Below are positions 44,980 to 53,726 of a stretch of DNA of 64,000 bases, in pieces (within the stretch, counting starts at the first letter, position 1; the number at the start of each line of letters is the position of its first letter). The position numbers were made by a program, and so were the translations under genes. Under the pieces are notes generated by a model. The model was not told where the DNA came from. It did no database searches and saw only the letters and a program-made list of their open reading frames with translations. Source of the stretch: JAUXFS01 sp963772635 (lineage in GTDB: Bacteria; Pseudomonadota; Alphaproteobacteria; Rhodospirillales; Defluviicoccaceae). The stretch is from contig CAVYYK010000016.1 of NCBI GenBank assembly GCA_963772635.1, positions 1 through 64,000 on the forward strand. The letters run 5' to 3'.

Positions 44980-45712
44980 GCGTCATCGCGATATCCACCA
45001 CCTGCTTTTTCCCGGCCTCGTCGAGTTGGACGATTTTGGGGTCCGCCTTGAGACCCGGGGCGGAGGCCGACACGGTGCGTGAGCCGACCTCCAGAGCCGA
45101 CAACCGGTATTCGCCCGTATCATCGCTTAGGGCGTTCTCCCCGCTCCCCTTCACGCGGACCGATGCCAGCTTCACGGGCGCGGCGCTCTGGTTGGTCACC
45201 TTTCCGCCGATCGTCGTGGGCGGTACCTTCATGTCGGTCCAAGTCCAGGCGATCCTGCCGTCGCCGTCGCGCGAAACCGAACGGTTGTTCACTTCCGCCG
45301 TTCCATAGCGGCTGCCGGCTTCCGGCAGCGACGCCGTCACCGCGTAGTCGCCGTCCGGCAGGTCGAGAAAATGAAAATGGCCATCCGCCGCGGTCCGGGT
45401 CTGGTCGGGCCGGTCGACGGCGAACGCCGCTCCGCGGGTCCGCAGCTGATGGTCGAGAACGATTTGCGCCGCTCTCAGCTTTCCGGCGTTGTTGACGCCC
45501 GCTTTGTCCAGATCTCCGTAAGCTTGCGTGACTTCGCTCGGGGCTTGGTTCAGCGGCATCAGCTTGGCCCGGGCGACCATCGACTTGACGAAAGCGGCCG
45601 GCCCGTCGGTCAACCGGACGCGAGCCCGCGGAATCGGCTGTTCGGACGACTCCTCGGCAACCCTGCCGGCGATCGCGACCTGCCTGCGGATGGTCTCCGG
45701 GTTTTCCGCCAC
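44969..45712 (-). CDS. Carboxypeptidase regulatory-like (Ig-like) domain protein of the injection system
   Basis: 247 residues, starting at a GTG that touches the stop of the preceding gene. Two beta-sandwich modules of the CarboxypepD_reg type are seen: QVAIAGRVAEESSEQPIPRA to FHFLDLPDGDYAVTASLPEA (residues 10-135) and IGGKVTNQSAAPVKLASVRV to YRLSALEVGSRTVSASAPGL (about 165-235). A helical insert lies at 45-85. There is no signal peptide, so it acts in the cytoplasm or on the particle. Such domains occur next to the cap gene in some injection clusters. Its role is unknown. Confidence 0.7.
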   Translation of the reverse strand: MAENPETIRRQVAIAGRVAEESSEQPIPRARVRLTDGPAAFVKSMVARAKLMPLNQAPSEVTQAYGDLDKAGVNNAGKLRAAQIVLDHQLRTRGAAFAVDRPDQTRTAADGHFHFLDLPDGDYAVTASLPEAGSRYGTAEVNNRSVSRDGDGRIAWTWTDMKVPPTTIGGKVTNQSAAPVKLASVRVKGSGENALSDDTGEYRLSALEVGSRTVSASAPGLKADPKIVQLDEAGKKQVVDIAMTPAN

Positions 45713-46285
45713 CTAGGTCTCTCCCGTAGTCTGCTTGAGCCTGATCAGCTTCTCGGTCACCGGCGGACCGAGTTCTACCGGCTCGTGGACCGGGATGCCG
45801 ATCGTCACCGTATAGGTCAGCGCCGCCTTGAGCTTTCCGCCGAGCGCCTGCCAGAACTCTCCCAGGCTCTGCAGGCGACCCGGCTGTAGCGTGGTGGTCG
45901 GCAGCGGCGGCTCCTGTCCCGCCAGGCTTCCCTGGAGCACGCCCGCGGGGATCGTCGTATGGCGGAGCAAGGCTCTGATCACCTTGCCCAGCAACAGATG
46001 CTCGCTGTAGGTGTCGCCGGCCCAGGCGGTGATGAGGTAGCAGCATTCGATCCGTACCGGGGCACGCTGCTTGGTGACCATGCCTTCTTCGCGCCGCGTC
46101 AACCACTCGTTGGTCCTGAACTCGCGGTTCTCGCGAATATCGTAGAGGTACAGGTCGACCGCCGGAAGGGCCGGCTGGAACTTGTCGTCGGGGACCTCGA
46201 AGTGAACGTTCTGGTGCTCCTCGGCGAGAACGTCCACCTCCTGCTCCAGGAGTTTCTTCAAGGTTCTGTCCAGATCGTCGATCAC
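45713..46285 (-). CDS. DUF4255 / Pvc16-type cap (tail terminator) protein
   Basis: 190 residues from a GTG that overlaps the stop of the YkgJ-like gene. It has the DUF4255 pattern: IDDLDRTLKKLLEQEVDVLA, PAVDLYLYDIRENREFRTNE, RIECCYLITAWAGDTYSEHL and LLGKVIRALLRHTTIPAGVL. Pvc16/Afp16 proteins set sheath length and cap the tube end. Confidence 0.88.
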   Translation of the reverse strand: MIDDLDRTLKKLLEQEVDVLAEEHQNVHFEVPDDKFQPALPAVDLYLYDIRENREFRTNEWLTRREEGMVTKQRAPVRIECCYLITAWAGDTYSEHLLLGKVIRALLRHTTIPAGVLQGSLAGQEPPLPTTTLQPGRLQSLGEFWQALGGKLKAALTYTVTIGIPVHEPVELGPPVTEKLIRLKQTTGET

Positions 46286-46962
46286 CGCTTACTCCCTCCC
46301 TCGTTCTCCGTTTCTCCGTCTTCGACCAAGGAACGCGCCCAGTCCGGCCGGTTGACGGCGGGGTTGGGAATGCGCTTCTCGAAGTCCATCCAGATCCGCT
46401 TGTCCTTGCGGCAGTCGAAGCCGCGACAGGGAACCGGGCGGTTCTTCCAGATGGTGCAGGCGCCGGCGGACCGGTCGAGATGATCGCAGTAGCCGTCCGC
46501 GCCCTGGTCGATCATGTAGGGCTGACCCAGATCCCAGCGGACAATTCCTTCGCGGACGTCCTGTTTGGAGAGGGCGAAGGGCAGGCGGCAACAGCTGGCG
46601 TGGCACAGCGGGATGCGGCTGGCGCAGTCGATCTCGACCTCGTTGTCGAAGGCATACTTGTCGTGCTCCGGATCCTGGAAGACGACGCCCGTTCCCTTCC
46701 CGCGCATCTGCTCCACCAGCCGCTGGCCGACGGTCCGCTTGCGCGCGTCCAACTCGTCGATCGAGATCAGGCCCTTCTCGTTCAAAAGCTCGATGAGGGC
46801 ATAAAGAAACGATGCCGCCTCGAGCGTCTTGCCGGTGTTGGCGCTGAGCCGGCTGTGGGCGTAGAGCAAGCCCTCGGCGACCTTCCGGCGCAGATCCGGT
46901 TCGGTGTCCGAGCGTTCGATCTCTCCATCCGCGTGACCCATCTCAGGGGCTCCGTTCGACAT
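46282..46962 (-). CDS. YkgJ-type cysteine-cluster protein
   Basis: 226 residues. The N-terminal third is helical (VAEGLLYAHSRLSANTGKTL). The middle carries the metal-binding Cys pattern of YkgJ/CxxCxxCC proteins: CASRIPLCHASCCRLPFALS, then GYCDHL, ACTIWKNRPVPCRGFDCRKD. It lies between the AAA+ gene (20-base overlap) and the cap gene (four-base overlap), so it is translated with the injection system. The family's zinc or iron function is not settled. It could sense metal state or mature a particle component. Confidence 0.78.
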   Translation of the reverse strand: MSNGAPEMGHADGEIERSDTEPDLRRKVAEGLLYAHSRLSANTGKTLEAASFLYALIELLNEKGLISIDELDARKRTVGQRLVEQMRGKGTGVVFQDPEHDKYAFDNEVEIDCASRIPLCHASCCRLPFALSKQDVREGIVRWDLGQPYMIDQGADGYCDHLDRSAGACTIWKNRPVPCRGFDCRKDKRIWMDFEKRIPNPAVNRPDWARSLVEDGETENEGGSKR

Positions 46963-49210
46963 GAACCTGGTTGCTCACACCGCCGTAGCCGCCGAACTCG
47001 TCGTCGGCCACCACCTTGCCCATCTTCTGGTGCTCACGCCGGATGGCGCGGACGAGATGACCCATGGTGACGGTGCCGCCGTCGTCGGCTGCGAGAAACG
47101 CGGCGGCCACGGCGATATTACGGATATTGCCGCCGGCGATCTCGAACCGACGGGCGATCAAATCGAGGTCCAGATCGGGGCTCAGCGGCGTCTCGCTCGG
47201 CCAGATTCCCTGCCAGATCCGCCGCCGGTCTCCCTCCGCGGGAAACGGGAATTCGATACTGAAATGCAGCCGCCGCACGAACGCCTCGTCCATGTCCTTG
47301 TGCCGGTTGGTCGCCAGGATGACGACGCCCTCGTATTCCTCCACCCGCTGCAGGAGGTAGCTGATCTCGATATTGGCGTAGCGGTCATGGGCGTCGCGAA
47401 CCTCGCTGCGCCGGCCGAAAAGAGCATCTGCTTCGTCGAAGAACAGGATGGCGTTGCTACTCTCGGCCTCGGCGAAGATCTTGGCCAGGTTCTTCTCCGT
47501 CTCGCCAATGTATTTGCTGACCACCGACGAAAGATCGATCTTGTAGAGGTCCAGCGCCAACGCGCCGGCGATGATGTCGGCGGCCATCGTCTTGCCGGTC
47601 CCCGGGGGGCCGGAAAACAACACGTTGAGACCCTTGCCCAACGCCAGCTTCCGCCCGAAGCCCCACTGCTCGTAGACGACGGATCGGTACTTGACGTGGT
47701 TGCAGATCTCGCGCAGTCGCTGCCTTTGGTCGACCGGCAGGACGATATCGTTCCAGTCGTAGTGGGGGCTGATCTTCTTCGCCAGGACCGCCAGTTTCTG
47801 ATTGGAATGAAGCCTGCAGGCCGCGTTGAGGTCGTCGGCGGTGATCCGGGGATCCTCCGGGTTCCGCCAGCGGGCCAGGTTGCGGGCGCTTGCCGCGGCG
47901 TCGCGGATCTGTCCACCGGTGAAGCGGAACTTGCCGGCCAGTTCCCGCGAGTCCGGCCCGGCTCCTTCGGGAGCGTCGTCTTCCAAGGCCTCCGTCCACA
48001 ACCGAGTGCGTTCGGCCGCGTCGGGGCGTTGAAACTCGATCCGCGCGAACGAGATCTCTCTCAGACCGCTCGCCGGTTCCCAGGCGGTCTCCCCGGCGAG
48101 GAACGACACCCCCGGACACCCCGCCAGCCGCCGCAGCAGCGCGTCCCGCCAGGCATCCTTGCCTTCGGCGAAAACGATATCGATTCCGTCCCAGTAGAGC
48201 GCCGCCCCCGTGAGCAGGGCCTCGCGCGCGGCCAAACCGACGACCGTCTCGAACTCCGACTGTTCGACATTTCCCAGACGGTTCAGGTCGACGGTGAGCA
48301 GGCTCAGCTCCATCTCGCGACACAGGGCCTCGGCGGTGGCCTGTTTGCCGACGCCATAGGGACCCTGGAACAGCAAAACCGCCGCCCCTTCCCCGGAACG
48401 CGCATTGCCCGCGAGCAGGGTCAGACGGTGTTTGGTCTCGACCGGCAGCGGCAACGCGTCGAGCGTGGATCGCGGCGGAGTTGTTGCGGCGTATGCCGCC
48501 AGGCGAACGTCGAGCCGGTCGTCGTCGAGCAGGTAGTTCACGACCCGTTCATCGAGCTTGAGATAGCGGCTCAACAGCGGCGGACGCTGTTGGGACGGGT
48601 CGTCGAACAATTGGACCAACCGCTGGTCGATAAGCGGCGCCCTGTCGACAAATCGTAGACGCGCCTCGAGCTTGGCTTCGAACGACGGGCACAACAGATT
48701 GAGAACCAGGTCGACGCTCGGCCGCTTCCTGGTGACGTCGTCCTGGAGATAGGCGTACAGGCGCTCATAGCGGAGGTCGAGTTCCGGGGCCAGGCAGACC
48801 AGCAGCACGTCCACGTCGAAGGGCGTCAGCCGGAAAAGCCGGGCCAGTTGCTCAAGGCGCAAGGTCACTCCGCACCGCACGCTCTCCGCTTTGCGGCGGC
48901 CGATGTCGGCGATCAGGCTGTCGAGGCCGTCCCGAACGGAGATCGATGGAAATACCGTGCCGCTGGCCGCCCATTCCGGCAGTCCTGCCGGGCGGTCGAG
49001 GAGGGCATCCACCTCCTCCTCCGAGATGCAAAGCCCCTGGAACTCATGGTCGACTTTTTGCAGCGATCTCGCGCGCGAAACCTGCGCGCGGATCAGCAGA
49101 TCCACCCGCTCCAACTCCGCCAGAATGTGCTGGAGGGAGGTGGTAAAACGGTCGTCGCCCGCGGCAACCGGTTGAACGTCCTCGAATACGGCCTGCTTCG
49201 ACGTGTCCAT
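46943..49210 (-). CDS. AAA+ ATPase of the contractile injection system (Afp15/Pvc15-like)
   Basis: 755 residues. Residues 1-230 are a helical N-terminal domain. A degenerate AAA module follows at about 240-430 (LLFQGPYGVGKQATAEALCR). A complete AAA+ module sits at about 510-740: Walker A GPPGTGKTMAAD, Walker B AILFFDEADALFGRRSEVRD, sensor VILATNRHKDMDEAFVRRLH. This is the conserved ATPase that marks eCIS clusters and is needed for particle assembly. It is the first gene of the minus-strand cluster; upstream is a 221-base divergent region shared with the Crp/Fnr gene at 49432, so that regulator could control it. Confidence 0.93.
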   Translation of the reverse strand: MDTSKQAVFEDVQPVAAGDDRFTTSLQHILAELERVDLLIRAQVSRARSLQKVDHEFQGLCISEEEVDALLDRPAGLPEWAASGTVFPSISVRDGLDSLIADIGRRKAESVRCGVTLRLEQLARLFRLTPFDVDVLLVCLAPELDLRYERLYAYLQDDVTRKRPSVDLVLNLLCPSFEAKLEARLRFVDRAPLIDQRLVQLFDDPSQQRPPLLSRYLKLDERVVNYLLDDDRLDVRLAAYAATTPPRSTLDALPLPVETKHRLTLLAGNARSGEGAAVLLFQGPYGVGKQATAEALCREMELSLLTVDLNRLGNVEQSEFETVVGLAAREALLTGAALYWDGIDIVFAEGKDAWRDALLRRLAGCPGVSFLAGETAWEPASGLREISFARIEFQRPDAAERTRLWTEALEDDAPEGAGPDSRELAGKFRFTGGQIRDAAASARNLARWRNPEDPRITADDLNAACRLHSNQKLAVLAKKISPHYDWNDIVLPVDQRQRLREICNHVKYRSVVYEQWGFGRKLALGKGLNVLFSGPPGTGKTMAADIIAGALALDLYKIDLSSVVSKYIGETEKNLAKIFAEAESSNAILFFDEADALFGRRSEVRDAHDRYANIEISYLLQRVEEYEGVVILATNRHKDMDEAFVRRLHFSIEFPFPAEGDRRRIWQGIWPSETPLSPDLDLDLIARRFEIAGGNIRNIAVAAAFLAADDGGTVTMGHLVRAIRREHQKMGKVVADDEFGGYGGVSNQVHVERSP

Positions 49211-49431
49211 GGTACGACCTCATCAGTGCCGTTCTTGTCCCCCGCGGGTGGGCTCGATCCCCGGGACGAGCCTTAGGAATGCCCCAAAGGGGTCCGCCGC
49301 GAGGTCATGTTATCATGTTCGCCTTCTTCGACAATTGTCTTCGGCGTCCTCGCCATGATCGGACCGGAGAAAAGTCGAGGATTCCGCTCGGGATTGGCCT
49401 AGAATAGCCGGCAAAACCGGGAAGGCCGACC

Positions 49432-50136
49432 GTGAACGTGCAAGATCTCGTTCCCTGCGAGAAACTGAGAGAATGTCCGCTGTTTTCGCGCATCTCCATG
49501 GAGGATCTAGAGCCTCTGATGGGGGATGCCGTCCTCGAGCGGCATGCCGCCGGGACGGTTCTGTTTCATCAGGGCGACCGGGCGGATCGGTTTTTTGTCA
49601 TCCTGCACGGCCGCGTGGTCCTGTATGTGGGCGAGGAGGACGACGCACCGAGCATCGCCGGCATCATCGGCCCCGGTCAAACCTTTGCCGAAGCGGCGAT
49701 CTGTGGCCAGGGGGTGTATCCGATGACGGCGGAGATGCTCGAGCCGACGGAGGTCGTCGCCATTCCGGGGGAGCCGTTCTGCCGTCTTCTCGAACAGCGG
49801 TTCGATCTCGTGCTGTCGATGCTGGGGGAGATGTCGCTCCGGCTCAGGGGTTTGTTGCGCCAGATCACGGATCTGAAGATGAAGACGACGGCGCAAAGGC
49901 TGGCCACGCATCTTCTCGGGTTGACGAAAGCGCGGACGGGCGCGGCGGAGATCCGCCTGCAGTACGGCAAGAAACTTCTGGCGAGCGAATTGGGGATGCA
50001 GCCGGAAACCCTGTCGCGGGCCTTTTTGCGGCTTCAGCCGCTCGGCGTGCGCTACCACAAGGCGGACGATGTCTTCCGCATCCGCGATGTCGCGGCATTG
50101 CGGGAGTTCAGCGAGAGCCCGAAGGTGGACAGTTGA
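49432..50136 (+). CDS. Crp/Fnr family regulator (Dnr-like), first
   Basis: 234 residues from a GTG after GGGAAGG. The N-terminal effector domain is at 20-120 (GTVLFHQGDRADRFFVILHG, GQTFAEAAICGQGVYPMTAE), the long dimer helix at 120-155, and the HTH_Crp domain at 165-225 (LASELGMQPETLSRAFLRLQ). There is no Fnr-type N-terminal Cys cluster. It has the layout of NO-responsive Dnr/NnrR-like proteins but carries no proven heme ligand that I can name. It is divergent from the injection-system ATPase and precedes a second regulator by 64 bases. Confidence 0.88.
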   Translation: MNVQDLVPCEKLRECPLFSRISMEDLEPLMGDAVLERHAAGTVLFHQGDRADRFFVILHGRVVLYVGEEDDAPSIAGIIGPGQTFAEAAICGQGVYPMTAEMLEPTEVVAIPGEPFCRLLEQRFDLVLSMLGEMSLRLRGLLRQITDLKMKTTAQRLATHLLGLTKARTGAAEIRLQYGKKLLASELGMQPETLSRAFLRLQPLGVRYHKADDVFRIRDVAALREFSESPKVDS

Positions 50137-50200
50137 GACGCCGCGAGCCTTCCGATGCCGATCCGGTTGTCAGGGCGGTCGTCGTTTCCTCTAGGATGCG

Positions 50201-50896
50201 GTGATGAAGATCACGTCGCTGGTTTCCGACGAGGACTTCGAGACGGTCTGTCGAACGCCCTTGTTCGAGGGATTGCCGCAGGATTCGCTCGCCGATTTGC
50301 TCGAAGGCGCGTCGGTTCGGTCCTACGAAGACGATACTTTGCTGTTTTCGGCGGGCGACCGGGCGGACTGTTTCTTCGTGGTCGTCGACGGCGCGGTAAG
50401 GCTGTTCGCCCTCAACGAGGACGGCAGCGAGAGCATCATCGAGATCTTCAGCGCCGGCGCGTCGTTCGCGGAAGCGGCGATGTTCGCTTCGGGTCGGTTC
50501 CCGGTAAACGCCGAAGCGATGGCTGGAACCCGGCTTCTGCGCATCGACGCGGCGGTGTTCATGCGCCGGCTGGCCGAGGACAAGGCGTCGGCGTTCAAGA
50601 TGCTGGCTTCGATCGGACGCTGGCAGCTGCGGTTGATGGGGGAGCTGTATCACCTCAAGGCGCAGACGCCGGCCCAACGCCTCGCCTGGTACATCCTCCA
50701 GTTGACCGATGTCGCCTCCGGCTCGGTGACGGTACGGCTTCCCTACCGCAAGGGCCTGATCGCCAGCCGGATCGGCATCGCGCCGGAGAGCCTGTCGCGG
50801 GCGATGGCCCGCCTGGTCGAGCTCGGGGTCAAGAGCCGCGGCGACGAAGTGGCCATCGACGACGTCGAAAAGCTCCGCCGTTTCTGCCGGAGTTGA
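50201..50896 (+). CDS. Crp/Fnr family regulator (Dnr-like), second
   Basis: 231 residues starting at ATG 50201 (AGGAT upstream). It is a paralogue of the gene before it: DDTLLFSAGDRADCFFVVVD, AGASFAEAAMFASGRFPVNA, then IASRIGIAPESLSRAMARLV in the HTH. Two such regulators followed by DUF2249-like, NnrS-like and hemerythrin genes point to nitric oxide or low oxygen as the signal. This is inference from the neighbours. Confidence 0.88.
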   Translation: MMKITSLVSDEDFETVCRTPLFEGLPQDSLADLLEGASVRSYEDDTLLFSAGDRADCFFVVVDGAVRLFALNEDGSESIIEIFSAGASFAEAAMFASGRFPVNAEAMAGTRLLRIDAAVFMRRLAEDKASAFKMLASIGRWQLRLMGELYHLKAQTPAQRLAWYILQLTDVASGSVTVRLPYRKGLIASRIGIAPESLSRAMARLVELGVKSRGDEVAIDDVEKLRRFCRS

Positions 50897-51006
50897 GAAC
50901 TGTTGCTCTGGCCTCCCGGCCGGCCCTTGACTACCATCAATGACCATGCCTTGCCGTCGGGGGAAGATGACCGGGAAGGCGTTGCCTTCGGGAGGGGACC
51001 CGATCG

Positions 51007-51867
51007 ATGAAGGGTAGAGAAACGAGGGAAGGTGAAGGCTGCACCGTTGGTCCCGGCAAACAGGCGGGGCGGTTCGATGCCGACTCGTGCCTCGCCGATG
51101 TCGTTGCCGCCGACCCCGGGGTCGTCGACCGGCTCGCGGCGCTGCATCCGACCTTTCGGCGTTTGCGCGAACGGGAAGGGCGGGAGACGGTGGGACGGAT
51201 GGCGACCCTTCGGGACGCGGCGCAGATCGCCGCGGTGCCGGTGGCCGTTCTGCTTGCGGTGGTCAACGGAGAGATTCCGGCTTCCTGCGCGGCGGGGAGT
51301 TGGGACGACGAAGAGGGGAACCCCGGCCCGCCTGGATGGATCGCTTCGACGAGGCTGCCGCGCAGCGCATCGACGTTCGCCCCATTCTCGCCGACGGCCA
51401 TGACCCGTTTTTCGAAATCATGGCGGTCGTCGACACGGTGCCTGTTGCGCGGCGGGTTGACGATCGACGCCCCGTTCAACCCTGCGCCGTTGCGCCGCGT
51501 GCTCGGCCGCAAGGGGTTCGTCGGTTACGCCCGACGGATCGCCGCGCACCACTGGCGCCTTTTTCTCCTGCGCGACGAATCGGGGGACGCGGAGCAACCG
51601 CCGCCGGTCACCACGGACACGGGCGCCAAGGTCTGGCGGACCGACGATGGCGTCCATATCGACGTACGCGGGCTGGAGCGCCCCGTTCCGATGATCGCCA
51701 TCCTCTCGCTGATCGACGGTTCCGGGCACGAGGGCGTGGTGGTCGCCCATCTCGACCGGGAACCGGTGTTCCTGTATCCCGAACTGGCCGAGCGCGGCTG
51801 GTCCCATGCGCTGGTGCCCGGGGAGCCGGGCGAGGTCCGTCTGGTTCTCCGCAAGGGCGAGGGGTGA
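51007..51867 (+). CDS. DUF1858/DUF2249-type protein, two compensating frameshifts
   Basis: About 286 residues. Residues 20-95 resemble DUF1858 (CLADVVAADPGVVDRLAALH, AVPVAVLLAVVNGEIPASCA). The C-terminal part has two DUF2249-like modules (LTIDAPFNPAPLRRVLGRKG; VWRTDDGVHIDVRGLERPVP). Between about 51325 and 51445 the true sequence is in another frame: WMDRFDEAAAQRIDVRPILA and GHDPFFEIMAVVDTVPVARR. One base is lost in a C run and one gained in a G run, so the frame is restored. Such proteins are common beside hemerythrin and denitrification genes; their role is not established. The stop overlaps the next start (TGATG). Confidence 0.72.
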   Translation: MKGRETREGEGCTVGPGKQAGRFDADSCLADVVAADPGVVDRLAALHPTFRRLREREGRETVGRMATLRDAAQIAAVPVAVLLAVVNGEIPASCAAGSWDDEEGNPGPPGWIASTRLPRSASTFAPFSPTAMTRFSKSWRSSTRCLLRGGLTIDAPFNPAPLRRVLGRKGFVGYARRIAAHHWRLFLLRDESGDAEQPPPVTTDTGAKVWRTDDGVHIDVRGLERPVPMIAILSLIDGSGHEGVVVAHLDREPVFLYPELAERGWSHALVPGEPGEVRLVLRKGEG

Positions 51868-53168
51868 TGTTTGCCGGTCCCAACCTGAGCGGAGCGCAGC
51901 AACGGCTGCTGCCGGAGTCGATCCCGATGCGTTTCTTCGGGACGGCGGTGGCCTGCCATGTCCTGGCGTGGCTGGCGTTGGCGCTCACCGCCGAGGACGT
52001 GGCCGGCTTCGTCGGCGGGCCGGGGCCGGTCCTCGCCGGCGTTCACGTGCTGACCCTCGGCGTGCTGGTGATGACGGCGATGGGCGCTTCCCTGCAGATG
52101 ATGCCGGTCGCGCTGGGTCGGCCGGCCCCCTCGACGACGGCATGCAACGTCGTTTACTGGCTCTTGGTGCCGGGCGGGACGCTGCTCGTTTATGGCTTCG
52201 CGACCATCGCCGTAACCTTCATCGTCGCGGGTGCGGTGCTGACGGTCTCCGCGGTCGCGCTCTATGTCGCGACCATGTCACGCGTGCTTTGGGGCGCCGA
52301 GGGATCGCGCCCGGTCGTTCTTCATCTGTGGGCGGGGTTCGGTTCGTTGGCGGTGGCCGCCGCTTTGGCGCTGATCCTGAGCCTGGACTACACCCAGGGC
52401 TTCCTGCCCGGTCATCTGCGGACGGCGGTCGTCCACGCCACCCTCGGCGGTTACGGCTTCATGGGCATGCTCGCCCTCGGTTTCAGCCAGGTGCTGGTGC
52501 CGATGTTCACCATCGCGATGGTGCTTGGACGGCGCCTGGCGGAGGGCTCGCTGTGGTCCGCGATCGCCGGACTGGTGCTCGCCGTCGTCGGTTTGATGCT
52601 GGATTGGCCGTTCGTCGTCGGCGCCGGCCTTATCGCCGGGCTTTGCGCCGCCGCCCTTCATGTTCGGCTGATGATGGAGACGGTGCGGACCCGGATGCGC
52701 AAGCGGCTCGGCGGGGAGTTCGTGCTCATCCGGGCGTCGTGGATTTTCCTTCCGGTGAGCCTTCTGCTCGGTCTCGGGCTGCTCTTCGGGGTGTTGCCGG
52801 ACACCGGACCCGCCCTTTTCGGGTTCACCCTGTTGTTCGGATGGTTGCTGACCTTGCTGGTCGGCGTCCTCCAGCGAATCATTCCGTTTCTGGCGTCGAT
52901 GCACACGGCCCGTGCGGGCGCAAGCCCGGCCGCGCCCTCGAAGCTCGTCGCGGAAACGCCGTTGAAGGTTCACCGGTGGTGCCATTTCGCGGCGTTGATC
53001 GTGGTCGGTGCCGGGATTGCCTTGGACGTGCCGGACCTCATCCGCGCCGGCGCGGCAGCCGGCGCCGTCGGCGCGGCCGCTTATGCCTGGTTTGCCGTGA
53101 CCATCTTCTTTAGAACCCAGACCCATCTCAGTGCGCCAACGGCAGAAGGAAAAGGCAAGGCACCATGA
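51867..53168 (+). CDS. NnrS-like / heme-copper-oxidase-subunit-I-like membrane protein
   Basis: 433 residues with about twelve hydrophobic segments. Conserved-looking His residues sit in helices: GVHVLTLGVLVMTAMGASLQ, VVLHLWAGFGSLAVAA, AVVHATLGGYGFMGMLALGF, KVHRWCHFAALIVVGAG. Such His spacing suggests heme binding, as in NnrS or oxidase subunit I relatives. In the row Crp/Fnr, Crp/Fnr, DUF2249, this gene, hemerythrin it probably protects against or senses nitric oxide. It overlaps both neighbours by a few bases, so the three form one translational unit. Confidence 0.7.
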   Translation: MFAGPNLSGAQQRLLPESIPMRFFGTAVACHVLAWLALALTAEDVAGFVGGPGPVLAGVHVLTLGVLVMTAMGASLQMMPVALGRPAPSTTACNVVYWLLVPGGTLLVYGFATIAVTFIVAGAVLTVSAVALYVATMSRVLWGAEGSRPVVLHLWAGFGSLAVAAALALILSLDYTQGFLPGHLRTAVVHATLGGYGFMGMLALGFSQVLVPMFTIAMVLGRRLAEGSLWSAIAGLVLAVVGLMLDWPFVVGAGLIAGLCAAALHVRLMMETVRTRMRKRLGGEFVLIRASWIFLPVSLLLGLGLLFGVLPDTGPALFGFTLLFGWLLTLLVGVLQRIIPFLASMHTARAGASPAAPSKLVAETPLKVHRWCHFAALIVVGAGIALDVPDLIRAGAAAGAVGAAAYAWFAVTIFFRTQTHLSAPTAEGKGKAP

Positions 53169-53671
53169 ACGGACTATCCGCGTTGGGACAAACCCTCCAC
53201 GACGAGCACCGCCGGACCCTCGAAGTGATGAACGCGCTGGAAGACAAGATCCTCGGTAATACCGCGAGCCGGCCTTTCGATCCTTCCGACAACGACGACC
53301 GGCGGCAGCTTCAGGATCTCATCGCCATCGTCGATCACGACGCCGGAACCCATTTCCGCTTCGAAGAAGAGGTGCTGTTCCCGATCTTCGACGAAGCCGG
53401 CGCCGGCGACATGACCCAGATGCTGATGCAGGAGCACGAGGCCATTCGAACGCTCGGGTCTCAGCTTCGCTCGCTGGCCGAGGGCGCCCTGAAGAACGGC
53501 TTCGATCCATCGACCTGGGCGGATTTCCGCAATGCCGCCATGGACCTGACCCAGAGCGTCACGTTCCACATCCAAAAAGAGGAGATGGGCTTGGTCGGCA
53601 GGCTCAGCTTCTTCGTCGACCCGGAGACCGACGGTCAACTTGCGATGCGATATGCGGAGTACGCGGGCTGA
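53165..53671 (+). CDS. Hemerythrin-domain (HHE) protein
   Basis: 168 residues. The di-iron ligands are in place: LHDEHRRTLEVM, HDAGTHFRFEEEVLFPIFDE, LMQEHEAIRTLGSQL, TFHIQKEEMGLVG. Bacterial hemerythrin-like proteins bind oxygen or nitric oxide or help iron-sulfur repair. It overlaps the NnrS-like gene by four bases. A small GC hairpin (ACCCCGGTCGGGGT) follows the stop. Confidence 0.9.
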   Translation: MNGLSALGQTLHDEHRRTLEVMNALEDKILGNTASRPFDPSDNDDRRQLQDLIAIVDHDAGTHFRFEEEVLFPIFDEAGAGDMTQMLMQEHEAIRTLGSQLRSLAEGALKNGFDPSTWADFRNAAMDLTQSVTFHIQKEEMGLVGRLSFFVDPETDGQLAMRYAEYAG

Positions 53672-53726
53672 CCCCGGTCGGGGTGGGGCGAAATCTCCCA
53701 GAAGACCCAGACCACTAGGAGAAGGC

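Noticed and set aside
46961..48658. Long plus-strand frame of 565 codons opposite the AAA+ ATPase gene
   Set aside because: The minus-strand frame has full Walker motifs; the plus-strand product has no recognisable domain or ribosome-binding site.
22369..49210. Type VI secretion system or prophage
   Set aside because: No TssJ/L/M membrane complex and no capsid, terminase, integrase or lysis genes. The AAA+ ATPase, DUF4255 cap and LysM adaptor fit an extracellular/contractile injection system.
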